From the IMG/VR virus record IMGVR_UViG_3300023174_000226, positions 1-52,875 of that record: DNA of 52,875 nt; one strand, given 5' to 3'. Positions 16,476-25,981 of the stretch are shown here, piece by piece (within the stretch, counting starts at the first letter, position 1; the number at the start of each line of letters is the position of its first letter). Source of the DNA: a virus. A program made the translations under genes and the position numbers. A model generated the notes under the pieces. That model ran no database searches. It saw nothing but the letters and a program-made list of their open reading frames with translations, and was not told where the DNA came from.

Positions 16476-19400
16476 ATGGCTGATATCAATTCCAATATAA
16501 AAGTTAATATAGATACGTCAGACGCTCTGGCACAACTAAAACTTTTACAGCAACAGATATCAGCCTTTCAGCAAGCAATGCGAAATGCAGGTGCACAAAA
16601 TGCTTCTGCTGCTGCTGCAATGCAGCAAAATCTTATAACCTCAATTAATGCTACTGGAAAATTCAGAGCCAACGTTCAAACAATAAAAACAAGTGCAGAA
16701 TCATTTACAGAATCTTTAGAAAAAAATAAATTTTCTATTGGAGAATACTTTAGATATGCTGGCGGTGCTTCAAAAACTTTCGGTAAATTGTTTAAATCAG
16801 AGTATGCAACTATAACCCAGGTAGCAAAAGAACGAGTAAAAGAACTACAAACCCAATACATCAAACTTGGTCGTGATGCCACAGGTGCTATGAAGGCTAT
16901 TGCTGTAAAGCCACTATCACTTGATATGACTAATCTTGCAACTAAAACACAGATTGCAGCACAAAAACAACAACTCTTTAATCAGTTAATGACACAGGGT
17001 TCTACAAGTCTTCTAAACTTTGGTAAAAATACTCAATGGGCTGGTCGCCAACTTATGGTTGGTTTTACAATCCCATTAACAATGATGGGTTCTGCTGCTG
17101 CTAAGGCATACATGCAAATTGAACAAGCATCTGTAAAGTTTAGACGTGTTTATGGTGACATGAATACAACTACAGAAGAAGCCAATAAGATGGTTAAGTC
17201 TGTACAAAGTCTTGCAAATGAATTTACAAAGTATGGTGTTGCAGTTGCAGATACTATGGATATGGCTGCTCAGGCAGCCGCTATGGGTAAAACTGGTGCA
17301 GACCTTATTGCACAAATAAATAATGCTGCAAAACTTTCTATCTTAGGTGGGGTAGACCAGACAAAGGCTTTAGAAACTACTATTAGTCTTACAAATGCTT
17401 TTGGAGTTGCAGCAGAAGATTTAGGTAAAAACATTGACTTCTTGAACGCAGTTGAAAACCAAACTACACTCAGTATTGATGATTTAACTACTGCTATTCC
17501 AAAGGCTGCCCCTGTTGTTAAACAACTTGGTGGAGATGTAAAAGATTTGGCATTCTTTATGACAGCAATGAAAGAAGGTGGAATTAACGCATCTGAAGGT
17601 GCTAACGCAATTAAATCTGGTTTGGCATCATTGATTAATCCATCAGAAAAAGCATCAAAATTTCTTCAAGGATTTGGTATCAATGTTAAAGGTATTGTTG
17701 AAGCAGATAAAGGTAATCTAAAGAAAACAGTTGTTGATTTTGCTAAAGCACTAGACACTCTTGACCCACTAAACCGTGCTCGTGCTATTGAACAAATGTT
17801 TGGAAAGTTCCAATTTTCCAGACTTTCAACATTGTTCCAAAACGTAATTGCCGAAGGTAGCCAAGCATCTCAAGTAGCAGAATTATCTAAAAACTCAGCA
17901 GAAGAATTAGCAATCTTGTCAGAACGAGAAATGAAAAAGATTTCAGATTCTCCAATGTTTAAATTTCAAAAATCTATGCAAGATATGCAAGCAAAACTTG
18001 CTCCAGTTGGAGAAGCATTCTTAAAGGCTGTAACACCAATTATTGAATTTGTAAGCAAGATTCTAGATGGTTTTAATAATCTGGGTGAAGGAACTAAAAA
18101 CTTTGTATCAATGTTAGTTTTAGCAGTAGCAGGTATTGGTCCTGTACTACTAATGACATTTGGTTTGATTGCAAACGGTGTAGCAAATATTATGAAACTA
18201 TTTACAAATATGAAAGGTTTCATTAATAAGACAACTAAGCCATCAGATATTCTTGGTGAACAAACTAGTTATATGACTACAGAACAGTTGAAGGGTGCAG
18301 CAGTTGCAGCATCTCTTGACCAAGCACATGCCAAACTTCGTCAAACATTTACCTCTGAAAAAGCAGCATTAGATGAATTAACTAGGTCATATAGACAAGC
18401 AGTAGAAGCCCAACAGCAATATTCTGGTGTTCCAGGAATACCAACAGGAAATCCAAATGCTGTTCCTAAAAGATATGCTAATGGTGTTTCTATGGTTCCT
18501 GGTCCAAGAGGTGCAGGAGATATTATTCCAGCCTTGCTGTCTCCAGGTGAAGCAGTTATACCAGCCAAACATGCACAAAAATATGCACCTGTAATTGCTG
18601 GTATGGTTGCTGGCAATCTTCCAGGATTTGAAGATGGAACTACTGGCGTTGGAATGCGTCAAAGTACTATTGGTCCACTTACTCAAAAACAAACAGAGGG
18701 TATGCTTAGAACTGGTAAATCACTTAAAGAGATTAGCGATGAAGTTTATGCTGGTCCATATGGAGCAGTTCCTCCAGAACACTATGTAAGACAGATTGAA
18801 CCAACAAGTGGGCACTCATTTCCTGCATTCCAAGTTGGAGGAATTTATGAAAAAGCAGACGGTACAAAGGTATTTGTAAAGCCACAGGTAGACCTTGTTT
18901 CAGCAATGGCAGAAGTTCGTGGAACTCAAATTGCAAGAGATGCTCATCAACTAATAACTCCACAACAAAAAATTGTTACAATGATGGACCCAACAGACCC
19001 AGAAGGAAAACGTAAGTTCATTGCACTTGAATCACAATTAAATGAACAGATTGCAAATATTTCTACATCATTTACAAAACAGCAATATATTAAACAACTT
19101 GTAGCATCTCTTCTTCGTGGAGATAAGGACCTTGGAATTGGTAATCTTGGTGGAGATATTCTTGCAGATGTTGGTACTGCAGGTGTTTTCCAAACTGCAT
19201 CTGGTAAGCGTAAACTTGGTGGCTCAATTAACTCTATGGAAGAACAAGCCATCATCAATCTTCTTGGTGTAAAGGGCGGTGCCAAGAGATTCTTTGCTGA
19301 ATCAACAGCAGAAATTGCTAAGAGTATGACACCTGCAGAATATGATGCCGCTATGAAGGCTGAAATTCAATCAGTTATGCCAAGACTTCAAACCACAATC

Positions 19401-22400
19401 GCTGGATTTGGAAACCTTAATCCAGAAGAAAAAGCGGCATACATGGCTATGCAGCAAAGACTTCAAGCAGGTATGGGTGTTGACTGGGGTAAATATCAAG
19501 CAATGCATTCTGCAGTAACTCCAAAGAAGTATGCTCTTGGTGGTATTGTTGGATATGATGGCGGAACCAATAACGTTAAGCATGAATCTGACTACACTCC
19601 ACAAGAAATTTATGAGTTGCTAAAAATTCAAGAAACTCATGCTTATGGCGAAATGAATATCAATGACCCAAAGGTTCAAGAACAACTAAAAAGAGTCTTT
19701 GCAGAATCTACTCCAGAAGACTTTAATAAGTTTAAAGTTCTTAGCAATCTTACTATAAGTTTGCCAGGTAAGTTGAATCAATTAATTAAAGAAACTAATA
19801 CTGGTGTAAGTGGACCAATATTTAGTCAAGCCTATAATGCTTTGCGTGGTAAATTAAGTAAAACTGCAAAAATGTCTGGTGTTAAAAATATGTCAGATGC
19901 TCAAATCCTTGAAGATATTATTGGAACAAGGTTTGCAGGAGAGTCATTAATTAAAGATTCAATATTTGCAGGAATAGTAGAGCAAACTATTAATGAGCAA
20001 ACTGCCAATACATCTGGTATTGGTGGTGCAGCAAATCTAATTTGGGAAAGAACAAAACAAGTTGGTACAGTTCGTCCTAAACGTGATGGTTTAGATGCAC
20101 CTAAATGGAATGATTTGATTCGAACAATGTTGCAAAATGATGAACTTGTTTTAGTTGCAGGAACCGATAAGGGATTCCCAGTTGCCCAAACTCCTTTTGG
20201 TGGTCGTTTTGGAAGAATTAAAGCAGATGGTATTGGTTCAAGTAAAACTGCCGAAGGACGTGCCCTTCGTAAATTAGCACAAGATGCAGCAAATGCTTGG
20301 GCTAGGGCAGGAAACAAATCAGCACCTTTACCTATTGTACAAGATAATAATGGAAATATGGTTCCACTAACTTGGAGAGACAATAGTGCAAAGCCAGGAA
20401 GTTTTTCAACAGATGATTTTCCTGCATATGATGATACAAGTAAAAAATATGCATCAGACTTATCTTTTGCCCCTGGAGGATTTGATGTTCTTAAAAATCT
20501 TAAATTCTTTGCTAAAGGTGGTGTTGTTCCTGGATATTCTGGAGGAACTTCAGGTGCAGTTCCAGCACCTCAAGAATTTTTACTTGCAAAACTTGGACAA
20601 TATCGTTCTCAAGTAGTTGGTTCAGATACTTATTCAAATGCCGCTGGCACAGCAACATATAGGGACAAGTCACTAGAAACATATGAGTCAGTTATTAGAC
20701 TTCATAGAGATGGACAATATACTGAAGCATATAAGAAAGCAATGAACCTATTTGAGTATCTTGCTTCTGTAGATGAAAAACGTGTAGTTCATCCAGGACT
20801 ACAAAAAACTGGTCTAAAAATGGAACAAGTTTATCCAGACCTATATTCATATGAAGATGCTATTGCTGCTTTTAAAAAGGGTGGCGGAATAGAAAAGGGT
20901 ATTGAGTGGGAGGAAACAGAGCCTATTCAACTTTCTAACGGTGGAATTATTCCTGGGTATGCTAAGGGAAGTTTTGGTATTCCTGGTATGGGACAAAAGA
21001 AGTCTTCATATTCTGATGCAGAACTAAAACACAACATTTTACTTGAACTAGTTGATTTAAAGAAACAAGGATTATCAGATGATGCAGTTATTCAATCAAT
21101 CAAATCTAATCCACAATTTGCTCTTGCATTAGCACAATCCAAAGAGGCTAGTTCTAACGGAAGAGAAAGACTAAATACAGCATCTATGGATAGGCTGATG
21201 CGTTTGAGAAGCGATGAGGCTCTTGATAATCAGATTGCTAGAAGTGCAGAGTATTTAGAACAACAGTCATTTGGGTATAAAGCAAAAAAGATAGCAAAGG
21301 CTGCCCCAGGCAAAATTGCAAATACTGCAAAGGGTGTAGCGTATGGTGCTGGAGCGTTGACAATGGCTGTTGGTTCAGCAATAGGTAAGACTGCAGCAAC
21401 TAACCCAGCAGGATTTAAGGCTATGACTAGTGGTTTAGGACAACTTGCAAAAATGGTTTTGGCAATGTTTGGACTTCATCTAAATAAGGGTGGAGTAATT
21501 CCAGGATATGCTAATGGTGTATTCTCAGTTCCAGGACCAAAGGGTGCTGGTGATGTAGTTCCTGCAATGCTGTCTCCTGGTGAGGCTGTTATTCCTGCTA
21601 ATCGTGCTGCTCAACACCGTGGACTAATTAAAGGAATGATTGCTGGTAATTTGCCAGGGTATGCAAAGGGAACTATAATTCCAGGATACGTTGATGGCAA
21701 AGATGAAGTTAAAAGAATACCAGGAATGCCAGCATCCGCAGTTACCGTTACTTCTTTCGATGCTGATAGTCAGGCTATGCTTGCAGAACAATCAAAAGTT
21801 GTTGCTTTAGAAGAAGCCTTAGTTGCAAAAAAGAAAGAAATAACTCGTTTAAGTCGTGAACAAATTGAAGAACAGATGGCTACTGAGGATAAGTCTTATA
21901 GAGAACTTATAGATAAACGAAGAGAATTTGCTGCAAAACTTGCTATGACTGATGAAGAAAGATTAAAGCAGCAGGAAAATGAAAAACGAATTCTTGAAAA
22001 AGAAGAAGTTTGGATGAATAAAAAGAATGTAGAAGAAAAGAAACAATCTGGTCTTTCTAAACTATTTACTAGAAGTAAGTTTACTGGAAAAGTTCAAGGT
22101 GCTATGTATGGTGCTACTGCTGCTGTTGGGGCAGTATCTGCTATGGGTGGTCCAATTGGTGAGGCTGCAGGTGCAGCACTTCCTGCTATTGGTGCAATGA
22201 CAGGTGCTATGTCTATGATTCCTGGTCCTGCTGGTATGGTTGTTGGTGGGTTAATGGCGGTAGCAACAATTTCAGCACAAGTAGATGCACATTTTAAAAA
22301 AATTAGAGAAGAATCCTATAACTTAGCACAGTCTATGGGTGCTGGCAATAAGGCAATTATGAAGTTTGCAGAATTTGCAAAAAAGGTTAGTGCTACTGAA

Positions 22401-25097
22401 ATAGTGGATAAACAAAGAGCAGAATCCTCTGGTCAATTTTTTAATATTGTTGCAGGTAAAAAAACATTTGGTCAATCTTTTATGGAGGGGGAATCTGGAA
22501 AAGGTATTTTAGAAAGTGTAAATGCATCGATAAAAAATGGTGGTACAGGAAAAGCATTAGAGCAAATGGCTCAACAACTATCTTCTGCAGTAGTTTCTGG
22601 AGTATTAACATCTGCACAAGCAAAGAGTGTTGCAGAAGCATTAGGTGCTAGATTAAAAAATCTTAATTTTGGAATAAAAGTTTCTGCAAGAATTAATGCT
22701 TTATTTGGTCCAAAAGGTGAAAATTTAGAAAAAGACCCAGTAAATACTAGAATTAATTTTACTAAAGGAATTGTTTCTGATTTTGTAAAAAATACTGAAC
22801 AAGGGGAATTTAAAAGTCAAGTTGTAGACGATACTTACATGGGAATAAAAGGAACAATGGTTCAATTAGTTCGCCGCAGTGCTGAAGAAAAAACAGCAAT
22901 AGGCGGTATGCTTGCAGCACAATATGAACAAATACCTCAAATTCAACAACAAGCATTAGATTCATTAGATTTACTTTATCAAAAAAGAATATCTGATGCA
23001 GAAGCAGCAGGAAAAACAGCAGAAGCAATTAGATTACAAAATGAATTTTTAGTACAACAACAAAAACTTTTAGAAAGAAATACTGCTCAAAGTTATCTTT
23101 CGTATGCCAAATTGGCAAAATTAAAAAAAGATAGTCCAGATGTCTATGACGCAGCAAAGAAAGCATCAGAAGAAGGATTTACAAAACATTTTGAAGGAAC
23201 TGGTAGAGAGGCAGAGGCTGTTATAGCAAAGAGTGCTATCGATAATCTTGGACCTGGAGCAACCGATACTCAAAGAATAACAATGAGGTCTGCAGTTACA
23301 TCCGACCAATTAGGTCTTGCTCAAGCAACAGATTTATCTAATATTTTAGGTCATACTGCTGAAGGTAATAAAAAAATTAGAGAAATGCTATTGGCAAGTC
23401 CAGTTATGGCAAATAGGGCAGCAACTTTTGCTGGAAATCTAAAAGATGAAGCAACTCAATATAAATTTTTAATGTCCATGGAAACAAAAGACCCTGCCAA
23501 AGCGGAAGCAACTTTGGATGCATTAGAATTATTTCAAAAAACAACTGGAATTTATGCAGACTCTGGGGATACAAAAATGGTAGAAATGATGTTAACTTTT
23601 GCTACAAATAATGAAGGTATCTTAAGTCAAATAAATACAGATATGAATGAGTTAGAAACTAATAAAGTAATTACAATTGATTTGATTGAGAAGTATGTTG
23701 GTGCAGATGTTGCTGGTTCAATGGGAGGTCAAAAAAGTTTTAACCTTTTGAACTATAAAACTAAAAATGAAAGAATGACATTTACTACAGAATATACAAC
23801 ATTGTATAGAATGTATGCTGCTGGAGATACAGCACTATTGGCAAGGGTTAATACTTGGCTTGCTAAACCAGAAAATAAAGGTAAGACACAGGCTGACTAT
23901 TTTGCTACTCAGGCAGATTTAACTGTTCAAACTAGAACAGCAGATTTCGCCTTTGACCCTAATGCTAGTAATGATGATAATAGTAATCAAAAAGAATCTT
24001 CTTGGTTAGACCAGTATGTTAAAACTGCTAGAGATGCTGGTAAAGCAACACAAGCATTAACAACTGGTTTTGCAGATTCTGGTGCTGCACTTAAAAAGTT
24101 TGGAGCAGCAGCACCTAAACTTAATGGTTTGTTTACACAACTAAAAGCAGCAGGTGCAAGCAATGATATTATTCAGGCTGCTCTTGGTGGAGATGAAGCA
24201 ACAACTAAAGCACTTATCGATACTAAAACTGGAAAACTTAAAGCAGGTGCCAAGCAAATTTTGGCAGGTATAAATAAAGCCATTCTACAACAAAAAGAAA
24301 TTGACTGGCTAGGACTTAATGCTGCAGAAAGAAAACAAAAATATAATGATATGTATAGTGCAGACCTCGAAGTACTCAAGATTTCTGAAGATGAAATTAA
24401 TAAACGTTATGACGATAGAATTAAAGCACTTGATACAATCAATACTCTTAATGAAAGAAATTCTGCACAACAACAAAGTACTTTAACCCTTGCTGATGCT
24501 TTGGCTAAAGGTGACATTGCTGCTGCTGCTCGTGCTGCACTAGATAAAAGAAAGCAAGACACTTCATTTGCTTTAGAGGACCAAAAGAAAAACCTTGAAC
24601 TTGCTAGAACATTAGAACTTTCAAAACTTGTTGTTGACATTAATGGTGTTCAAATGACTAGGGCTGAGGTAGAAGAAAAAATTAGAATCAATGCGGAAGC
24701 AATTACTAAGGCTAAAGCAGCAGAGTTAGAACTTGGTATTCGTATTGGTCAACTTGCAGAAAGAGAATATAGTGCAGTTGTAAATCCAGTTAAAAAGGCT
24801 ACTGGTGGATTGATTATGCCAAAGGGATATGCCTATGGTGGCGGTATTTATGGAACTGACACAGTACCTGCTATGCTTACCCCAGGAGAATTTGTGGTAA
24901 AGAAGTCATCAGTAGACGCTATTGGAATAGATAAACTTAATACTATAAACTCTGGAAACATGCCATCTGATTCAGTGTATAATTATAGTATCAATGTTAA
25001 TGTGGCATCAGGTGCTGACGCTAATGACATTGCTAAGGCAGTTATGACACAGATTAGACAGATAGAATCCCAGAGGGTTAGGAGCAATACTTACTAA
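16476..25097 (+). CDS. tape measure protein (very long, multi-domain)
   Basis: 2873 residues. It sets tail length and is threaded inside the tube, then released into the host. Residues 1-600 are the core: a helical N-terminus (ALAQLKLLQQQISAFQQAMRNAG), TPLTMMGSAAAKAYMQIEQASVKFRRVYGD, and the conserved GGINASEGANAIKSGLASLINPS and LDPLNRARAIEQMFGKFQFSRL segments. A hydrophobic stretch lies near 545-570. Beyond it, globular parts are separated by Gly-rich linkers (GGxxPGYxxG near 1023, 1348, 1489, 1672 and 1732) and three SPGE/TPGE repeats (about 671, 1680, 2791). Residues about 785-915 may hold a kinase-like domain. Another hydrophobic Ala/Gly region lies near 1875-1930. At about 1.5 angstrom per residue the tail could reach some 0.4 micrometre if all is helical; the inserted domains make that an upper bound. 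Confidence 0.93.
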   Translation: MADINSNIKVNIDTSDALAQLKLLQQQISAFQQAMRNAGAQNASAAAAMQQNLITSINATGKFRANVQTIKTSAESFTESLEKNKFSIGEYFRYAGGASKTFGKLFKSEYATITQVAKERVKELQTQYIKLGRDATGAMKAIAVKPLSLDMTNLATKTQIAAQKQQLFNQLMTQGSTSLLNFGKNTQWAGRQLMVGFTIPLTMMGSAAAKAYMQIEQASVKFRRVYGDMNTTTEEANKMVKSVQSLANEFTKYGVAVADTMDMAAQAAAMGKTGADLIAQINNAAKLSILGGVDQTKALETTISLTNAFGVAAEDLGKNIDFLNAVENQTTLSIDDLTTAIPKAAPVVKQLGGDVKDLAFFMTAMKEGGINASEGANAIKSGLASLINPSEKASKFLQGFGINVKGIVEADKGNLKKTVVDFAKALDTLDPLNRARAIEQMFGKFQFSRLSTLFQNVIAEGSQASQVAELSKNSAEELAILSEREMKKISDSPMFKFQKSMQDMQAKLAPVGEAFLKAVTPIIEFVSKILDGFNNLGEGTKNFVSMLVLAVAGIGPVLLMTFGLIANGVANIMKLFTNMKGFINKTTKPSDILGEQTSYMTTEQLKGAAVAASLDQAHAKLRQTFTSEKAALDELTRSYRQAVEAQQQYSGVPGIPTGNPNAVPKRYANGVSMVPGPRGAGDIIPALLSPGEAVIPAKHAQKYAPVIAGMVAGNLPGFEDGTTGVGMRQSTIGPLTQKQTEGMLRTGKSLKEISDEVYAGPYGAVPPEHYVRQIEPTSGHSFPAFQVGGIYEKADGTKVFVKPQVDLVSAMAEVRGTQIARDAHQLITPQQKIVTMMDPTDPEGKRKFIALESQLNEQIANISTSFTKQQYIKQLVASLLRGDKDLGIGNLGGDILADVGTAGVFQTASGKRKLGGSINSMEEQAIINLLGVKGGAKRFFAESTAEIAKSMTPAEYDAAMKAEIQSVMPRLQTTIAGFGNLNPEEKAAYMAMQQRLQAGMGVDWGKYQAMHSAVTPKKYALGGIVGYDGGTNNVKHESDYTPQEIYELLKIQETHAYGEMNINDPKVQEQLKRVFAESTPEDFNKFKVLSNLTISLPGKLNQLIKETNTGVSGPIFSQAYNALRGKLSKTAKMSGVKNMSDAQILEDIIGTRFAGESLIKDSIFAGIVEQTINEQTANTSGIGGAANLIWERTKQVGTVRPKRDGLDAPKWNDLIRTMLQNDELVLVAGTDKGFPVAQTPFGGRFGRIKADGIGSSKTAEGRALRKLAQDAANAWARAGNKSAPLPIVQDNNGNMVPLTWRDNSAKPGSFSTDDFPAYDDTSKKYASDLSFAPGGFDVLKNLKFFAKGGVVPGYSGGTSGAVPAPQEFLLAKLGQYRSQVVGSDTYSNAAGTATYRDKSLETYESVIRLHRDGQYTEAYKKAMNLFEYLASVDEKRVVHPGLQKTGLKMEQVYPDLYSYEDAIAAFKKGGGIEKGIEWEETEPIQLSNGGIIPGYAKGSFGIPGMGQKKSSYSDAELKHNILLELVDLKKQGLSDDAVIQSIKSNPQFALALAQSKEASSNGRERLNTASMDRLMRLRSDEALDNQIARSAEYLEQQSFGYKAKKIAKAAPGKIANTAKGVAYGAGALTMAVGSAIGKTAATNPAGFKAMTSGLGQLAKMVLAMFGLHLNKGGVIPGYANGVFSVPGPKGAGDVVPAMLSPGEAVIPANRAAQHRGLIKGMIAGNLPGYAKGTIIPGYVDGKDEVKRIPGMPASAVTVTSFDADSQAMLAEQSKVVALEEALVAKKKEITRLSREQIEEQMATEDKSYRELIDKRREFAAKLAMTDEERLKQQENEKRILEKEEVWMNKKNVEEKKQSGLSKLFTRSKFTGKVQGAMYGATAAVGAVSAMGGPIGEAAGAALPAIGAMTGAMSMIPGPAGMVVGGLMAVATISAQVDAHFKKIREESYNLAQSMGAGNKAIMKFAEFAKKVSATEIVDKQRAESSGQFFNIVAGKKTFGQSFMEGESGKGILESVNASIKNGGTGKALEQMAQQLSSAVVSGVLTSAQAKSVAEALGARLKNLNFGIKVSARINALFGPKGENLEKDPVNTRINFTKGIVSDFVKNTEQGEFKSQVVDDTYMGIKGTMVQLVRRSAEEKTAIGGMLAAQYEQIPQIQQQALDSLDLLYQKRISDAEAAGKTAEAIRLQNEFLVQQQKLLERNTAQSYLSYAKLAKLKKDSPDVYDAAKKASEEGFTKHFEGTGREAEAVIAKSAIDNLGPGATDTQRITMRSAVTSDQLGLAQATDLSNILGHTAEGNKKIREMLLASPVMANRAATFAGNLKDEATQYKFLMSMETKDPAKAEATLDALELFQKTTGIYADSGDTKMVEMMLTFATNNEGILSQINTDMNELETNKVITIDLIEKYVGADVAGSMGGQKSFNLLNYKTKNERMTFTTEYTTLYRMYAAGDTALLARVNTWLAKPENKGKTQADYFATQADLTVQTRTADFAFDPNASNDDNSNQKESSWLDQYVKTARDAGKATQALTTGFADSGAALKKFGAAAPKLNGLFTQLKAAGASNDIIQAALGGDEATTKALIDTKTGKLKAGAKQILAGINKAILQQKEIDWLGLNAAERKQKYNDMYSADLEVLKISEDEINKRYDDRIKALDTINTLNERNSAQQQSTLTLADALAKGDIAAAARAALDKRKQDTSFALEDQKKNLELARTLELSKLVVDINGVQMTRAEVEEKIRINAEAITKAKAAELELGIRIGQLAEREYSAVVNPVKKATGGLIMPKGYAYGGGIYGTDTVPAMLTPGEFVVKKSSVDAIGIDKLNTINSGNMPSDSVYNYSINVNVASGADANDIAKAVMTQIRQIESQRVRSNTY
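18486..18646 (+). repeat. tape measure linker repeat, copy 1
   Basis: It encodes a segment of pattern PGPRGAGDIIPALLSPGEAV followed by IPA, about 12 residues, then GMVAGNLPG. Copy 2 is at about 21517-21672. Confidence 0.75.
21517..21672 (+). repeat. tape measure linker repeat, copy 2
   Basis: It encodes PGPKGAGDVVPAMLSPGEAV, then IPA and GMIAGNLPGYAKGT. Clearly related to copy 1; a shorter relative (GTDTVPAMLTPGEFVV) is at about 24850-24900. Confidence 0.75.
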
Positions 25098-25981
25098 TGA
25101 CAACATCAGCGTATCTTTCAGGTAGAAAAAAATATAGCAGACCACAAGCAATGATGTGGGCTGATAGTGCTCCTACCATTGCCGCTAGTTCAATTTATGC
25201 AGGTATTTCAACAACAGCAAATATTACTAGTGCACAAAATACCATGACTATTTCTACTGGTAATGCTGCATTACTCAAAGTTGGTTATGCTATTACACAA
25301 AGTTCTGGTACAGGGGCATTTGGTTTAACTACGCCAATTATTACTGCTATTAATATAGGAACTGGACAGATTACCCTTTCAGTTAATCACGCTACTTCTG
25401 GAACAATGACGTTTTATGCAGGTCTTCCCATCTATCTTCCATCTGGCGAAGAGATTGGTGCATCAGCAAGTGGAGATAACTTTCTCATTCTCTCTGACCA
25501 TAACAGAAAAGAACTAAGTTTTAAAAATACTCGTATTGAAAAACGTGAACGTATGATTAATGGTCGAATGAGGTCATACCACATTGCTGACAAGATATCT
25601 TTATCTATTTCTTGGGATATGCTTCCTTCACGTTCATTTAGCACTGACCCATTGTTCAATAGTTCTGGAGTGTCAGCATTTTCACAGCAATCACCAAACC
25701 TAACAGACACCGCATATACTGTTGATGGTGGTGCAGGTGGAGTTGATATTGTTAAATGGTATGAAGACCACAAAGACCCTTTCTATGTTTATTTACAGTA
25801 TGACAGATATGATAATTTTGCTTTAGCAGGAAGTGCAGAATCAGCAGCAGACTATGATAGAATTAAAGAATACAATGAAGTAATCTTAATGTATGTTTCT
25901 GATTTTAGTTATAGCGTTCAAAAACGAGGCGGAAGTAATTACGACTTTTGGAATATTTCCTGTAGCCTGGAAGAGGTTTAA
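25097..25981 (+). CDS. probable distal tail protein / minor tail protein
   Basis: 294 residues, start overlapping the tape measure stop (TAATG). Right after the tape measure is the usual place of the distal tail protein, which begins the tail tip. The N-terminal 110 residues contain a beta module (AQNTMTISTGNAALLKVGYAI... ITAINIGTGQITLSVNH). The rest reads as mixed strands: RIEKRERMINGRMRSYHIADKISLSISWDMLPSR, then DPFYVYLQYDRYDN, and the final NEVILMYVSDFSYSVQKRGGSNYDFWNISCSLEEV, the last part being typical of actinophage minor tail proteins in this slot. The next gene starts with no gap. Confidence 0.7.
   Translation: MTTSAYLSGRKKYSRPQAMMWADSAPTIAASSIYAGISTTANITSAQNTMTISTGNAALLKVGYAITQSSGTGAFGLTTPIITAINIGTGQITLSVNHATSGTMTFYAGLPIYLPSGEEIGASASGDNFLILSDHNRKELSFKNTRIEKRERMINGRMRSYHIADKISLSISWDMLPSRSFSTDPLFNSSGVSAFSQQSPNLTDTAYTVDGGAGGVDIVKWYEDHKDPFYVYLQYDRYDNFALAGSAESAADYDRIKEYNEVILMYVSDFSYSVQKRGGSNYDFWNISCSLEEV

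Noticed and set aside
19901-20383. Long antisense open frame (160 codons) opposite the tape measure
   Set aside because: It mirrors the codon pattern of the sense gene, has no Shine-Dalgarno or promoter, and several similar mirror frames occur along the same gene.
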